Counted from the first letter of the stretch, positions 42,398-51,494 are shown. The stretch: 64,000 nucleotides of DNA from SLSG01 sp964477035 (GCA_964477035.1 CAYZCW010000012.1:1-64000); one strand, 5' to 3'. Notes: a model not told the origin generated them from the sequence alone. Numbers and translations are program-made.

Positions 42398-42428
42398 GGT
42401 GTCAATTCGTTTAGGTTCCTGTCTGTTT

Positions 42429-42779
42429 TTAGTTCTCGGTGGCTTTAGCGGCTTTCTCGTTCCGCTTCTTTTCGTTGTAAGCCACGGCGTGCTTTTCGAG
42501 GGCTACGGTGAGGAATCGGATCACCCGCTCGTCGCGCTTGAGTTCGATCTCCAGGTCCCGGATCAGGGACGGCTCGGCTTTGAATTCAATAAGGTGAAAA
42601 AAGCCGGTTGATTTTTTCTGGATAGGGTATGCAAGCTTGCGGAGGCCCCAGTGGTCCTCATAAACGATCTCTGCCCCTTTGGCCTTCAGATAGTCCTGAA
42701 ACTTACTTACCGCTTCCTTCATCTGTTCATCAGACAAAACGGGAGTCATAATGAAAACGGTTTCGTACTGTCTTACCAT
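42429..42779 (-). CDS. rpsF: 30S ribosomal protein S6
   Basis: A 116-residue protein: 'QYETVFIMTPVLSDEQMKEAV', 'EDHWGLRKLAYPIQKKSTGFFHLIEFKAEP' and 'RDERVIRFLTVAL' define S6; the C-terminal tail is Lys/Glu/Ala-rich. First gene of the operon, behind a structured leader with a TAnnTTTG promoter. Confidence 0.98.
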   Translation of the reverse strand: MVRQYETVFIMTPVLSDEQMKEAVSKFQDYLKAKGAEIVYEDHWGLRKLAYPIQKKSTGFFHLIEFKAEPSLIRDLEIELKRDERVIRFLTVALEKHAVAYNEKKRNEKAAKATEN

Positions 42780-42905
42780 GAGTCAATAATGATTAAAAGG
42801 TTTTTGTTGGTTTTGCGGCCCGGCAACCCGGGCCCCGCTTTTTGGCTGCCCATCCGACGATCATCCTGAGGAATAATTCGTTGAAAGGCCCGGCAGCTTC
42901 CAAAA
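42780..42905 (-). ncRNA. Structured 5' leader of rpsF (candidate S6:S18 autoregulatory element)
   Basis: The roughly 125-base leader contains, on the RNA strand, GGCCCGG (within 42829-42836) that can pair either with a nearby CCGGGCC (42817-42823 region, stem closed by GCGG/GC with a GG bulge) or with an earlier CCGGGCC (42887-42893 region). GCTGCC and GGCAGC also pair around it. Mutually exclusive pairings are typical of leaders that sense ribosomal protein binding. The S6:S18 leader is known in several phyla, but I cannot confirm this is a member. Confidence 0.4.
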
Positions 42906-42912
42906 CGAAGTG

Positions 42913-42920
42913 CAAAAGTA
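42913..42920 (-). promoter_or_regulatory. -7 promoter box for rpsF-rpsR-rplI
   Basis: Minus-strand TACTTTTG matches TAnnTTTG. Transcription from it would give a leader of about 125 bases. Confidence 0.5.
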
Positions 42921-43076
42921 ATAAAAACTTTTTGAATCTGAAGCCTTTTTTGATAATTATCGTCGGATGCCACCCCCCGCTGCGGCACCAATAAAATATT
43001 CCCTTATTTTTGGCGCAATATTTTCAGCGACACAGACCTTCCTTCAAACTGTCCATACCAATAAAACGCTCATCTT

Positions 43077-44591
43077 ATGAAAAAAAACGGCCTGATGAAA
43101 GGTTTCCTGGGCATGGTGGAGCGGGGCGGCAACGCCCTTCCCCATCCCGCCAGCCTGTTTGCCATCCTGGCATTTACGGCCCTGTTGCTCTCGTGGCTCG
43201 GCCACCTGCTGGGCTGGAGCGCCCTGCATCCCGGAACGGGGGAGACGGTGTTCACCGAGAACCTGCTATCCAAAGAGGGGTTTCACCGGATCATCCTGGA
43301 GATGGTGACCAATTACACCAGCTTTGCCCCCCTGGGCATCGTGATGGTGGCCCTGCTGGGGATCGGGATCGCCGAAAGCAGCGGCCTGATCAGTGCGGCC
43401 ATTCGGCTGATGGTGCTTAAATCCCCTCCGGGCATGCTGACCTTCGTGATCGTGCTGGCCGGTATTTTGAGCAATACGGCCTCCGACCTGGGCTATGTGC
43501 TGATCATTCCCCTGGGGGCCATCATCTTCCATTCGGTGGGCCGGCACCCCATCGCCGGGATGGCGGCCGCCTTCGCCGGGGTGTCCGGGGGCTTCAGCGC
43601 CAACCTCTTCATCGGCACGATAGACCCCCTGCTGGCGGGACTGTCGACCGAGGCCGCCCATATCCTGGACCCGGCCTATGAGGTCCTGCCCACGGCCAAC
43701 TACTTTTTCATGGCGGCTTCCTCCCTGGTGATCGCCTTTGCCGGCACCTGGGTCACCGAGCGCTTCATCGAACCCCAGCTGGGTCAATACACCGGCGACG
43801 TGCTGCCCGAGCCCACCGAGCAGCTCAGCCCCGTGGAGCGCAAGGCCCTCAGGCGGGTGGTTCTGGTGATCGGCATCTGGGCCGTGGTCCTGCTGGTGGG
43901 ACTGGTTCCCGAGAACGGCTTGCTGCGCGGGCCGGAGAATTCCCTGCTGCGCTCTCCCGTCCTGCGTGGTTTTATCGCGTTTTTGTTCCTGATCTGTGCC
44001 ACCATGGGGATCGTCTACGGGCTGACCACGGGCAAGTTCAAGTCGGACAGCGATGTGGTCAAGGGCATGGTCGACAGCTTCAAGACCCTGGCGGCCTTTT
44101 TGGTCCTGGTGTTCTTCGCGGCCCAGTTCGTGGCCTATTTTAAATGGAGCAACCTCGGGTTGATCATTGCGATCAAGGGAGCGGCCGGGCTGCAGCACAT
44201 GAACCTGGGGCTTATTCCCCTGCTGCTGATGTTTGTTATGCTGTCGGGCTTCATCAACATGTTCATGGGCAGCGCCTCGGCCAAATGGGCGATCCTCGGA
44301 CCCGTGTTTATTCCCATGTTCATGATCCTGGGATACAGCCCCGAACTGTCCCAGGCCGTGTTCCGCATCGGGGACAGCGTGACCAACATCATCTCGCCGA
44401 TGATGAGCTTTTTCGCCCTGATCATCGTGTATTTTGAGAAATACGACAAGAAGGCCGGCATCGGCACCCTGATCTCGACCATGCTGCCCTATACGGTGGT
44501 GTTCTTCTTGCTCTGGTCGATGCTGCTCATCGTCTGGGTGGTACTGAACCTGCCCCTGGGACCCGGGGCCGGGATCTACTATCCGGGCTGA
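43077..44591 (+). CDS. AbgT-family transporter
   Basis: A 504-residue polytopic membrane protein with about 11 hydrophobic segments. 'GGNALPHPASLFAILAFTALLLSWLG', 'GIGIAESSGLISAAIRLMVLKSP', 'NTASDLGYVLIIPLGAIIF', 'GTIDPLLAGLSTEAA' and 'NMFMGSASAKWAILGPVFIPMFMILGYSPELSQAVFRIGDS' are the family hallmarks of AbgT/MtrF/YdaH. E. coli AbgT takes up p-aminobenzoyl-glutamate; YdaH and MtrF were described as exporters of sulfonamides. Which applies here is not known. No folate genes adjoin it. Confidence 0.93.
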   Translation: MKKNGLMKGFLGMVERGGNALPHPASLFAILAFTALLLSWLGHLLGWSALHPGTGETVFTENLLSKEGFHRIILEMVTNYTSFAPLGIVMVALLGIGIAESSGLISAAIRLMVLKSPPGMLTFVIVLAGILSNTASDLGYVLIIPLGAIIFHSVGRHPIAGMAAAFAGVSGGFSANLFIGTIDPLLAGLSTEAAHILDPAYEVLPTANYFFMAASSLVIAFAGTWVTERFIEPQLGQYTGDVLPEPTEQLSPVERKALRRVVLVIGIWAVVLLVGLVPENGLLRGPENSLLRSPVLRGFIAFLFLICATMGIVYGLTTGKFKSDSDVVKGMVDSFKTLAAFLVLVFFAAQFVAYFKWSNLGLIIAIKGAAGLQHMNLGLIPLLLMFVMLSGFINMFMGSASAKWAILGPVFIPMFMILGYSPELSQAVFRIGDSVTNIISPMMSFFALIIVYFEKYDKKAGIGTLISTMLPYTVVFFLLWSMLLIVWVVLNLPLGPGAGIYYPG

Positions 44592-44602
44592 TCCGGGAGG
44601 GA

Positions 44603-44637
44603 TAAAAAAATGGGACCCGGCCAGGCGGCCGGGCCCC
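44603..44637 (-). terminator. Intrinsic terminator after the 44677 lipoprotein gene
   Basis: On the minus strand GGCCCGGCC and GGCCGGGTCC form a long GC stem (one bulged base, loop GCCT) running into a seven-T tract. It lies 40 bases after the stop of the lipoprotein gene. The stem may also help end the convergent AbgT transcript, but without a T tract on that strand. Confidence 0.8.
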
Positions 44638-44676
44638 GAGGTGCCACATCCCTGAGGATATTTGGCAAACCTCCCC

Positions 44677-45288
44677 CTATCTTTTCGGGAAAATGATGGT
44701 GCCTACCCCGCGGAAGGCGGCCTCGCCCAGTGCGATGTCGGCCCAGCCGTTCAGGGTGATGGCCCCCGTGACGCCCTCAAACCGGCCGGTGCCGCCCGTG
44801 AAGTTCATGATGCCCGTGAGCAGCCCGGTATCCCGGACCACCTCCACGAAGCCGAAATAGGTGTAGTAATCCCCGTTGGCCGAATGGATGGTGCCGCCCA
44901 GGGGCAGTTGGATGGTCTCCTGTTCCAGGACAGACAGCAGGGCCGGGATCTCTTCATAATCCAGGGTGGTGAGCAAATCTGATAATTTGACGTAGCCCCC
45001 TGATTCAACCGGAAAATAGTAATCCCAGGTGCTGCCTTCCTGCAGAAGCCCCACATGGGTGGCCTGGCCCGAGATGGAGCCGCCAAGGACCAGGGCAAGT
45101 CCTTCTGCGATGAAGGTGGGCTCCCCGCTGGTCCGGAAGGAAGCGGTAAACGGGGTGGATACCTCCGGGATCTCCGCTTTCTGGCGTCCGAGACCGGGCG
45201 CGGGCAGGGTATCCGGTCCTTCCAGGTTGACTTTTTCGCACCCGGATGCCACCAGGAACAGGGCTAGGATCAGAAAGTATTTTTTCAT
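44677..45288 (-). CDS. Hypothetical lipoprotein with calycin/AOC-like beta segment
   Basis: A 203-residue lipoprotein (lipobox VASGC, C17). The mature protein is beta-rich. Its C-terminal part has 'VRDTGLLTGIMNFTGGTGRFEGVTGAITLNGW', a pattern ('GGTGRFxGxTG') seen in secreted barrel proteins of the calycin or allene-oxide-cyclase type. I do not recognise an orthologue with known function. It stands alone, with its own terminator, between the AbgT and EamA transporter genes and likely sits in the outer membrane. Confidence 0.65.
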   Translation of the reverse strand: MKKYFLILALFLVASGCEKVNLEGPDTLPAPGLGRQKAEIPEVSTPFTASFRTSGEPTFIAEGLALVLGGSISGQATHVGLLQEGSTWDYYFPVESGGYVKLSDLLTTLDYEEIPALLSVLEQETIQLPLGGTIHSANGDYYTYFGFVEVVRDTGLLTGIMNFTGGTGRFEGVTGAITLNGWADIALGEAAFRGVGTIIFPKR

Positions 45289-45398
45289 ATCTTCAGTGTT
45301 TCTCCTTGCTTTGTTGTGTGTTTTAATGTGTTTTACAATTTATACGTTACCCGGAGGATTGGGGTTACGCGGGCCCTCTGATTTCAATCAAATATTTC

Positions 45399-45406
45399 TA
45401 CCTTTG
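45399..45406 (+). promoter_or_regulatory. -7 promoter box for the EamA transporter gene
   Basis: TACCTTTG matches TAnnTTTG, about 100 bases before the ATG at 45505. -33 box not clear. Confidence 0.4.
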
Positions 45407-45504
45407 CCCCGCCGTGCTGCGGCAGGCCCCGGCCACCACGCACCTTTTTATAAAGAAATCCCCCCGGCAACCCGTATCCGCCGGTGAATCAGTCCCCCGA
45501 ACCC

Positions 45505-46422
45505 ATGAGCGGCGACAACAAACCCGTTTTGACCGACTGGCTGGCACTGATGCTGCTGGTCATGATCTGGGGCAGCTCCTTCATCCTGATCAAGAAGGGG
45601 CTTGTCTCGTTCAACGCCATGGAGGTGGGTGCCCTGCGCATCACCATTTCCTTTTTGGTGCTGGTCCCGTTTGTGGTCAGGCGCCTCGGCAGGGTACCGC
45701 GCAACAAATACCCCTGGTTTCTGTTGGCCGGCATCCTGGGCAGCGGACTGCCCCCTTTCCTTTTCGCCAAGGCCCAGACGGTTATCGACAGTTACATGGC
45801 CGGGGTCCTGAACTCCCTGACGCCCCTGTTCACCCTGATTGCCGGGCTGGCCTTCTTCGGCAGCAAAACCAGGTGGCAGAACGTGGTGGGGGTGGTCGTC
45901 GGACTGGCCGGGGCGGTCGGGCTGCTGACCGCCGTGAACGATCCCCGTCTGGGCAATGGGATCCTCTATGGACTGTATGCCGTGGCCGGGGCGGTATGCT
46001 ATGCGTTCAACATGAACACCATCAAACGCTATCTGAGCGGTTTCGATGCCCTGACGATCACCTCGGTGGTGTTCCTGTTCATAGGAATCCCGGCTGCCGT
46101 CTACGTCTTTGCCGGGACGGACGTGCTTGCCAAACTGACCGTCGACCCGGCCAGCCGGGTGAGCCTGGGCTACATCGCCATACTGGCCGTGGTGGGCACC
46201 GCCCTCTCCCTTGTCGTGCACAACTGGCTGATCCGCCGCACTTCCGCCCTCTTCGCCTCCAGTGTTACCTATATGATGCCCATCGTGTCCATCGGATGGG
46301 GCATTGCAGACGGGGAAGGCTTTACGGCAGGTTACCTGTTGTGGATTGTCCTCATCCTGATCGGTGTGTACCTGGCGAACCGCCCCGCCCGCCGCGCCGT
46401 ACCACCCTCACCCGTGCCGTAG
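45505..46422 (+). CDS. EamA/DMT-family transporter
   Basis: A 305-residue protein with ten hydrophobic segments in two EamA repeats (about 10-135 and 150-290). 'LMLLVMIWGSSFILIKKGL' and 'FSSVTYMMPIVS'-like text (here ASSVTYMMPIVSIGWG) are typical of drug/metabolite transporter superfamily exporters. A GTG at 45484 could give seven more residues; the ATG is chosen as the more usual start. Substrate is unknown; related proteins export amino acids or metabolites. Confidence 0.9.
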   Translation: MSGDNKPVLTDWLALMLLVMIWGSSFILIKKGLVSFNAMEVGALRITISFLVLVPFVVRRLGRVPRNKYPWFLLAGILGSGLPPFLFAKAQTVIDSYMAGVLNSLTPLFTLIAGLAFFGSKTRWQNVVGVVVGLAGAVGLLTAVNDPRLGNGILYGLYAVAGAVCYAFNMNTIKRYLSGFDALTITSVVFLFIGIPAAVYVFAGTDVLAKLTVDPASRVSLGYIAILAVVGTALSLVVHNWLIRRTSALFASSVTYMMPIVSIGWGIADGEGFTAGYLLWIVLILIGVYLANRPARRAVPPSPVP

Positions 46423-46426
46423 GCCG

Positions 46427-46475
46427 TTAGCTATTAGCTATTAGCTATTAGCCATTAGCAAACAGCCAACAGCCA
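46427..46475 (+). repeat. Seven-unit degenerate heptamer tandem repeat
   Basis: Seven consecutive 7-base units: TTAGCTA three times, then TTAGCCA, TTAGCAA and ACAGCCA twice. The change along the array suggests slippage with point mutation. It starts five bases after the EamA stop and ends 31 bases before the rplU promoter. Confidence 0.85.
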
Positions 46476-46505
46476 ACTATTTTCCGAATTTTCAAACACA
46501 AGTCC

Positions 46506-46535
46506 TTGTTCCTAATTAATTTTTGCTTATCTTTG
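46506..46535 (+). promoter_or_regulatory. Bacteroidota-type promoter for rplU-rpmA
   Basis: TTG (46506-46508), 19-base spacer, TATCTTTG (46528-46535), 44 bases before the rplU ATG. Both boxes match consensus. Confidence 0.7.
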
Positions 46536-46578
46536 CACCCCAATATCTGAGTAAATCATTTTAACCCAGCGAAATAAA

Positions 46579-46890
46579 ATGTACGCAATCGTTGAAATCG
46601 GCGGTCAGCAATTCAAGGTGCAGAAGGACCAGAAGCTCTTTGTGAACCTGATGGAAGAAGCGGAAGGAAGTGACTTCGACATTGAAAGGGTCCTCCTGCT
46701 GGCCGACGGGGAAAACATCCGGGTCGGACAGCCCCTGGTGGAAGGCGCCAGGGTCAAAGCCAAGGTGCTGGCCAACGTAAAGGCCGACAAGGTGCTTGTC
46801 TTCAAGAAGAAAAGAAGGAAAGGCTATCAGAAGCTGAATGGTCACCGGCAGCCCCTGACACAGATCCAGATCGAAGAGATCACGGCCTGA
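46579..46890 (+). CDS. rplU: 50S ribosomal protein L21
   Basis: A 103-residue protein: 'MYAIVEIGGQQFKVQKDQKLFV' and the C-terminal 'FKKKRRKGYQKLNGHRQPLTQIQIEEI' are diagnostic for L21. Followed 31 bases later by rpmA, the standard pairing. Confidence 0.98.
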   Translation: MYAIVEIGGQQFKVQKDQKLFVNLMEEAEGSDFDIERVLLLADGENIRVGQPLVEGARVKAKVLANVKADKVLVFKKKRRKGYQKLNGHRQPLTQIQIEEITA

Positions 46891-46921
46891 ATTGTTGAAC
46901 CAACCAAAAATTTAAAGAACC

Positions 46922-47182
46922 ATGGCACACAAGAAAGGAGTTGGTAGCTCAAGGAACGGACGCGAATCGCACAGCAAGCGTCTCGGCGTAAAAATATTCG
47001 GCGGCCAGCTGGCCACCGCAGGCAGCATCATTGTCAGGCAGCGAGGCACCACACACAATCCGGATGTCAATGTGGGTATGGGCAAGGACCATACCCTGTA
47101 TGCCCTGACCGATGGCAAGGTGGTCTTCAAGAGGAAAGCCGACAACAAATCCTTTGTCTCGGTGGTCCCCGTTGCGGAGTAA
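46922..47182 (+). CDS. rpmA: 50S ribosomal protein L27
   Basis: An 86-residue protein starting MAHKKGVGSSRNGRESHSKRLGVKIFGGQ, the L27 N-terminus that reaches the peptidyl-transferase centre. There is no cleavable N-terminal extension as in Firmicutes. A terminator follows. Confidence 0.98.
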   Translation: MAHKKGVGSSRNGRESHSKRLGVKIFGGQLATAGSIIVRQRGTTHNPDVNVGMGKDHTLYALTDGKVVFKRKADNKSFVSVVPVAE

Positions 47183-47207
47183 GGCCGGCAACCGTTGATA
47201 CGCATAG

Positions 47208-47234
47208 AAAAATCCTGCCGTGGCAGGATTTTTT
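47208..47234 (+). terminator. Intrinsic terminator after rpmA
   Basis: AAAAATCCTGCC and GGCAGGATTTTT form a stem closed by a two-base gap, ending in a T tract, 26 bases after the rpmA stop. Confidence 0.9.
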
Positions 47235-47236
47235 GT

Positions 47237-47269
47237 TTTGGGTGGTGCCCCGATTTTGTGCTACATTTG
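47237..47269 (+). promoter_or_regulatory. Bacteroidota-type promoter for serS
   Basis: TTTG (47237-47240), 21-base spacer, TACATTTG (47262-47269), 39 bases before the serS ATG, directly after the rpmA terminator. Confidence 0.65.
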
Positions 47270-47307
47270 TGTTGCATTTCAAACCTGGATACTGAATTTC
47301 GCATTCA

Positions 47308-48588
47308 ATGATAGAAATAAACACGATACGAGCCCATGGCCCGGAAGTGGTCGAGCGGCTGAAAATCAAAAATTTCGAGGCCGGAGACATTGTAAAGCAC
47401 CTGGGCTGTGTGGATGAGTCCCGCCGCAAGACGATGAAGAAGCTGGAGGACATCCTGGCCGAGAGCAAGGGGTATGCCCGTCAGATCGGGGAGATGATGA
47501 AAACGGGCCGTTCCATGGAAGCCGAGGAACTGAAGGAGCGTACCGCGGCCCTCAAGCAGGAGGCCCGGAAGCTGCAGGACCGGTTGGAGGGACTGACATC
47601 CGGACAGAACGAACTGCTCATCCAGCTTCCCAATATTCCCCATGCCTCCGTTCCTGCCGGGAGCTCCCCTGAGGACAATATCGTGGTGAAGGAGGAGGGG
47701 ACCCCCCCCGTCCTTCCCGAAGGAGCCATGGCCCACTGGGACCTTGCAAGATTGTACGACCTGGTCGATTTCGAACTGGGCAACAAGATCACCGGCGCCG
47801 GATTCCCGGTTTACAAGGGCCGGGGCGCCCGTTTGCAGCGGGCCCTGATCGCGTTTTTCCTGGACGAGGCCGTGCAGGCAGGGTATACCGAATACCAGCC
47901 CCCCCTGCTGGTGAATGAGGACTCTGCCTTCGGGACCGGTCAGCTGCCCGACAAGGATGCCCAGATGTACCATGTCCCCGGGGACGGGCTGTTTCTGATC
48001 CCCACGGCCGAAGTGCCTGTCACCAACCTGTTTCGGGATGTCATCCTGGATGAGGCCGAGCTGCCGGTCAGGTGCGTGGCCTACTCTTCCTGCTTCCGGC
48101 GGGAGGCCGGATCTTACGGTAAGGATGTCAGGGGACTGAACCGCCTGCACCAGTTCGACAAGGTGGAGATTGTCCAGGTGGCCCGTCCCGAATCCAGCTA
48201 TCAGACACTCGAGGAGATGGTGGCCCATGTGGAAGGGTTGCTGCGCAAACTGGAACTGCCCTTCCGGGTGGTCAGGCTGTGCGGGGGCGACATGAGCTTT
48301 GCCTCCGCCCTGACATACGATATGGAGGTGTGGTCCGCCGCCCAGCAGCGCTGGCTGGAGGTCAGCTCCATCTCCAACTTCGAGACCTTCCAGTCGAACC
48401 GCATGAAGCTTCGCTACCGGGGGCAGGATGGAAAGAACACCCTGGCCCATACGTTGAACGGAAGCGCCCTGGCCCTGCCGCGCATCGTTGCCGCCCTGCT
48501 GGAGAACAACCAGGGCCCAGACGGCATCGGGATTCCCGCTGCCCTGCGTCCCTATACCGGGTTTGATTTGATTGCCGCCCCCGCATAG
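47308..48588 (+). CDS. serS: Seryl-tRNA synthetase
   Basis: A 426-residue class II synthetase. The N-terminal helical arm (about 25-100) binds the tRNA long arm; motif 2 is 'YSSCFRREAGSYGKDVRGLNRLHQFDKVEIV' and motif 3 is 'NGSALALPRIVAALLEN'. 'PTAEVPVTNLFRD' is the serine-site signature. Length is standard. Confidence 0.98.
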   Translation: MIEINTIRAHGPEVVERLKIKNFEAGDIVKHLGCVDESRRKTMKKLEDILAESKGYARQIGEMMKTGRSMEAEELKERTAALKQEARKLQDRLEGLTSGQNELLIQLPNIPHASVPAGSSPEDNIVVKEEGTPPVLPEGAMAHWDLARLYDLVDFELGNKITGAGFPVYKGRGARLQRALIAFFLDEAVQAGYTEYQPPLLVNEDSAFGTGQLPDKDAQMYHVPGDGLFLIPTAEVPVTNLFRDVILDEAELPVRCVAYSSCFRREAGSYGKDVRGLNRLHQFDKVEIVQVARPESSYQTLEEMVAHVEGLLRKLELPFRVVRLCGGDMSFASALTYDMEVWSAAQQRWLEVSSISNFETFQSNRMKLRYRGQDGKNTLAHTLNGSALALPRIVAALLENNQGPDGIGIPAALRPYTGFDLIAAPA

Positions 48589-48672
48589 GCCTGCCGGAAA
48601 ACATTTGATCGCTGCGGGCGTTCTATGTTTGGAAACCCCCGGGATGCGCCCTGCCGCTAAATGGGGAATGCG

Positions 48673-50574
48673 ATGACCGCCAAACCACAACGGATCATGC
48701 TGAGCCCGAGAACATGCCTTCTGTTTTTTCTTGCCCTGGTGCCCCTGGTACCGGCGGCACAGACTCCCGGGATCCAACGGCTGGATATTCCCGGCCTGAC
48801 CCGGCCGGCTGATCCACAGCCCGGGGAGGAACAGTTGGCCGCCCAGTATTTCCGCAATGGGGAGTTCGACAAGGCCGCCATCCTGTATGGAGAGCTTTAC
48901 GAAAAGGATCCCTCCCCGGCCATTTATTCCCCTTACCTGGAAAGCCTGCTTGCCCTGGAGGAATACCGCCAGGCCGAACGCCTGGTGCGAAACCAGTTGC
49001 GGCAGTTTCCGGGACAGTTGCGCTATGAGGTGGACCTGGGCATGGTGTTCGGACGTGCAGGCAACGACCGCCAGGCCCGGCGGCAGTTCGACCAGTTGAT
49101 ACAGGATCTGCCCGCCAGGCCCCAGCCGGTGATTGACCTGGCGGCCGCCTTCGAAATGCGGGGAATGACGGACCGGGCCCTGGAGGCTTTGTTGCAGGGC
49201 AGACGGCTTCTGGGAAGCGCACACCCTTTCAACCTCCGGATCGCCCCCCTGTACGAGAAAAAAGGCAACCACCGTGCCATGATGGAGGAATACATCGGCT
49301 TCCTTGAGGAAAACCTGTCTGAGATGGAAAGGGTGCGCGGCATCCTGCAGGATGCCATCGCGAATGATCCTGATTTTTCAAGGAACGAGGCCCTCAGGGA
49401 CGTGCTGCTTGCACGCACCCAGCGGCATCCCAATGCAACCCTTTACGCGGAGATGCTGCTGTGGCTGTCCATCCAGCAAAAAGATTTCCGACTGGCGCTG
49501 ATGCAGGCAAGGGCGTTGGACCGCCGTTTCCGCCAGGAGGGGGAGCTGGTCCTGGAGGTGGCCCGCCTCAGCACCACCAACCAGCAGTACGGTGTCGCCG
49601 CCCAGGCCTACCAGTACATCCTGGAGCAGGGGGAGGAGGGCAGCCATTATATGGATGCCCTGGTCGGGCACCTGGATGTCCGCTTCCTGGCCATTACCTC
49701 GGCTTACGAATACCGACGGGAGGAATTGCTGCAGGTGGAGGGGGACTACCTGGAAGCACTGGAGCAGTTGGGGGTCCATCCTGGCACCGTCAGCCTGGTG
49801 CGCAACCTGGCCAGGTTGCAGGCCTTTTACCTGGGCAAGGTGGAAAATGCCACAGGCTTGCTTCAGGCCATCATCGACATGCCGCAGGTGGCCCTGCGCA
49901 TCAAGGCCGAATGCCGCATCGAACTGGCCGACATCCTTCTGATGACGGGGGATGTGTGGGAGGCGACCCTGCTGTACGCCCAGGTCGACAAACAATACCG
50001 GGACAACCCCCTGGGGCATGAAGCCCGCTTTAAGAATGCCCGCCTGTCCTACTTCATCGGGGAATTCGACTGGGCCAGGGCCCAGCTGGACGTGCTGAAG
50101 GCCGCCACCTCCCGGCTGATTGCCAACGATGCCATGGAGTTGTCCCTGCGCATTCAGGACAATATTGGTTTCGACGGGGATACCGAACCCCTCATCCGGT
50201 TTGCCCGGGCCGAAAGCCTTTTGTTCATGAACCGCCTGGAGGAGGCCATCCTGACGCTCGACTCCATTTCAGAACGGTTTCCGCAGCATGCCATTATGGA
50301 TGACCTACTGGTTACCCAGGCAGATATCCGCATCAAACAGGGCCGCTATGCCGATGCCGACAGTTTGTTGGCCATCGTGGTGGAACGATATCCTGATGGC
50401 CTGCTGGCCGGCGACGCCCTGTTCAGGCGGGCCGGCCTGCACGAGCAGGTCTTCGGGGACAAGGAGCGGGCCATGGGATTATACCAGCAGTTGATGCTTC
50501 ACCATCCGGGCAGCCTGCACACGGCCACAGCCAGGAACCGTTTCCGGGCCCTGCGGGGGGACCTGGTCAATTAA
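48673..50574 (+). CDS. Secreted TPR-repeat protein
   Basis: A 633-residue protein with an N-terminal signal (LSPRTCLLFFLALVPLVPAAQ). The rest is a TPR/helical-repeat solenoid: 'EEQLAAQYFRNGEFDKAAILYGELYEKDP' is a clear TPR, and repeats of this kind run to 'MDDLLVTQADIRIKQGRYADADSLLAIVVERYPDGL' near residue 570. In-frame ATGs at 48661 and 48697 are alternative starts. The serS-TPR-rsmA order recurs in Bacteroidales. The function is not known; a periplasmic scaffold role is plausible. rsmA follows in 12 bases. Confidence 0.82.
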   Translation: MTAKPQRIMLSPRTCLLFFLALVPLVPAAQTPGIQRLDIPGLTRPADPQPGEEQLAAQYFRNGEFDKAAILYGELYEKDPSPAIYSPYLESLLALEEYRQAERLVRNQLRQFPGQLRYEVDLGMVFGRAGNDRQARRQFDQLIQDLPARPQPVIDLAAAFEMRGMTDRALEALLQGRRLLGSAHPFNLRIAPLYEKKGNHRAMMEEYIGFLEENLSEMERVRGILQDAIANDPDFSRNEALRDVLLARTQRHPNATLYAEMLLWLSIQQKDFRLALMQARALDRRFRQEGELVLEVARLSTTNQQYGVAAQAYQYILEQGEEGSHYMDALVGHLDVRFLAITSAYEYRREELLQVEGDYLEALEQLGVHPGTVSLVRNLARLQAFYLGKVENATGLLQAIIDMPQVALRIKAECRIELADILLMTGDVWEATLLYAQVDKQYRDNPLGHEARFKNARLSYFIGEFDWARAQLDVLKAATSRLIANDAMELSLRIQDNIGFDGDTEPLIRFARAESLLFMNRLEEAILTLDSISERFPQHAIMDDLLVTQADIRIKQGRYADADSLLAIVVERYPDGLLAGDALFRRAGLHEQVFGDKERAMGLYQQLMLHHPGSLHTATARNRFRALRGDLVN

Positions 50575-50586
50575 GCCTGTTTTACG

Positions 50587-51375
50587 ATGCTTCCATCACG
50601 AGTACATGCAAAGAAATATCTGGGCCAGCATTTCCTGAAGGATGACGGCGTGGCCCGGAGGGTTGCCGACAGCCTGACGGGCCACCAGGGGTATGGGCTG
50701 GTGCTGGAGGTGGGGCCGGGAACCGGCGCCTTGTCGCGCCACCTGGTGGACCGCCCCGGCTTCCGGTGGATGGGCATCGAGGTGGACCGGGAATCCATTG
50801 CTTACCTGCACCGGCACTTCCCCGACTGGGCGCCCCGGGTGGTCGAGGCGGACTTTCTGAGGCTGGATGTGGGAGCATGGATCGGCAAGGAACCCTTTGC
50901 CGTGGCAGGGAACTTTCCCTACCACATATCATCCCAGATCCTGTTCAAGGTCCTTCAGCACCGGCAGCAGGTTCCCGAAGTGGTCGGCATGTTCCAGAAA
51001 GAAGTGGCCGAGCGCATTGCCAGCGGTCCCGGAAACAAGACCTACGGGATCCTGAGCGTGCTCATGCAGGCCTATTACCGGGTGGAGCTGCTTTTCACGG
51101 TGAGCCACACCGTGTTTGAGCCCCCGCCCAAAGTCCAGTCGGCCGTGCTGAGGCTGCGCAGGAAGGAGGATATTTCGCTTGGTTGCGATGAAGACCTGTT
51201 TGTCAGGGTGGTGAAGACTGCCTTCAACCAGCGCCGGAAAACATTGCGTAACGCCTTGAAAATCATGCAGCCCGACTGGGACGCACTGCCGGAAGGGATG
51301 GGTTCCCTCCGGGCGGAGGCCCTGGGCGTGCCCGGCTTCGTCACCCTGACACGCCAGGTGCCTCCACGGACTTGA
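50587..51375 (+). CDS. rsmA: 16S rRNA (adenine1518/1519-N6)-dimethyltransferase
   Basis: A 262-residue KsgA/Dim1-family enzyme. 'KYLGQHFLKD' at the N-terminus, SAM motif 'VLEVGPGTGALSRHL' and catalytic 'NFPYHISSQILF' are present. It dimethylates two adjacent adenines near the 3' end of 16S rRNA during 30S maturation. It is 12 bases behind the TPR gene. Confidence 0.97.
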   Translation: MLPSRVHAKKYLGQHFLKDDGVARRVADSLTGHQGYGLVLEVGPGTGALSRHLVDRPGFRWMGIEVDRESIAYLHRHFPDWAPRVVEADFLRLDVGAWIGKEPFAVAGNFPYHISSQILFKVLQHRQQVPEVVGMFQKEVAERIASGPGNKTYGILSVLMQAYYRVELLFTVSHTVFEPPPKVQSAVLRLRRKEDISLGCDEDLFVRVVKTAFNQRRKTLRNALKIMQPDWDALPEGMGSLRAEALGVPGFVTLTRQVPPRT

Positions 51376-51494
51376 AGGGGACTCATTCTGAAGGATTATG
51401 CGTATTTTTATGGGTGAAACGGGCGGGAGGCATTCGAAATTCACGACGGCCCGGGCCTGTCGGGTATTTTATAATCTTAAATGAAGCGGGGAGT

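Noticed and set aside
47305..49272. 655-codon minus-strand frame opposite serS and the TPR gene
   Set aside because: It overlaps two supported genes on the other strand, and its composition is typical of an antisense shadow.
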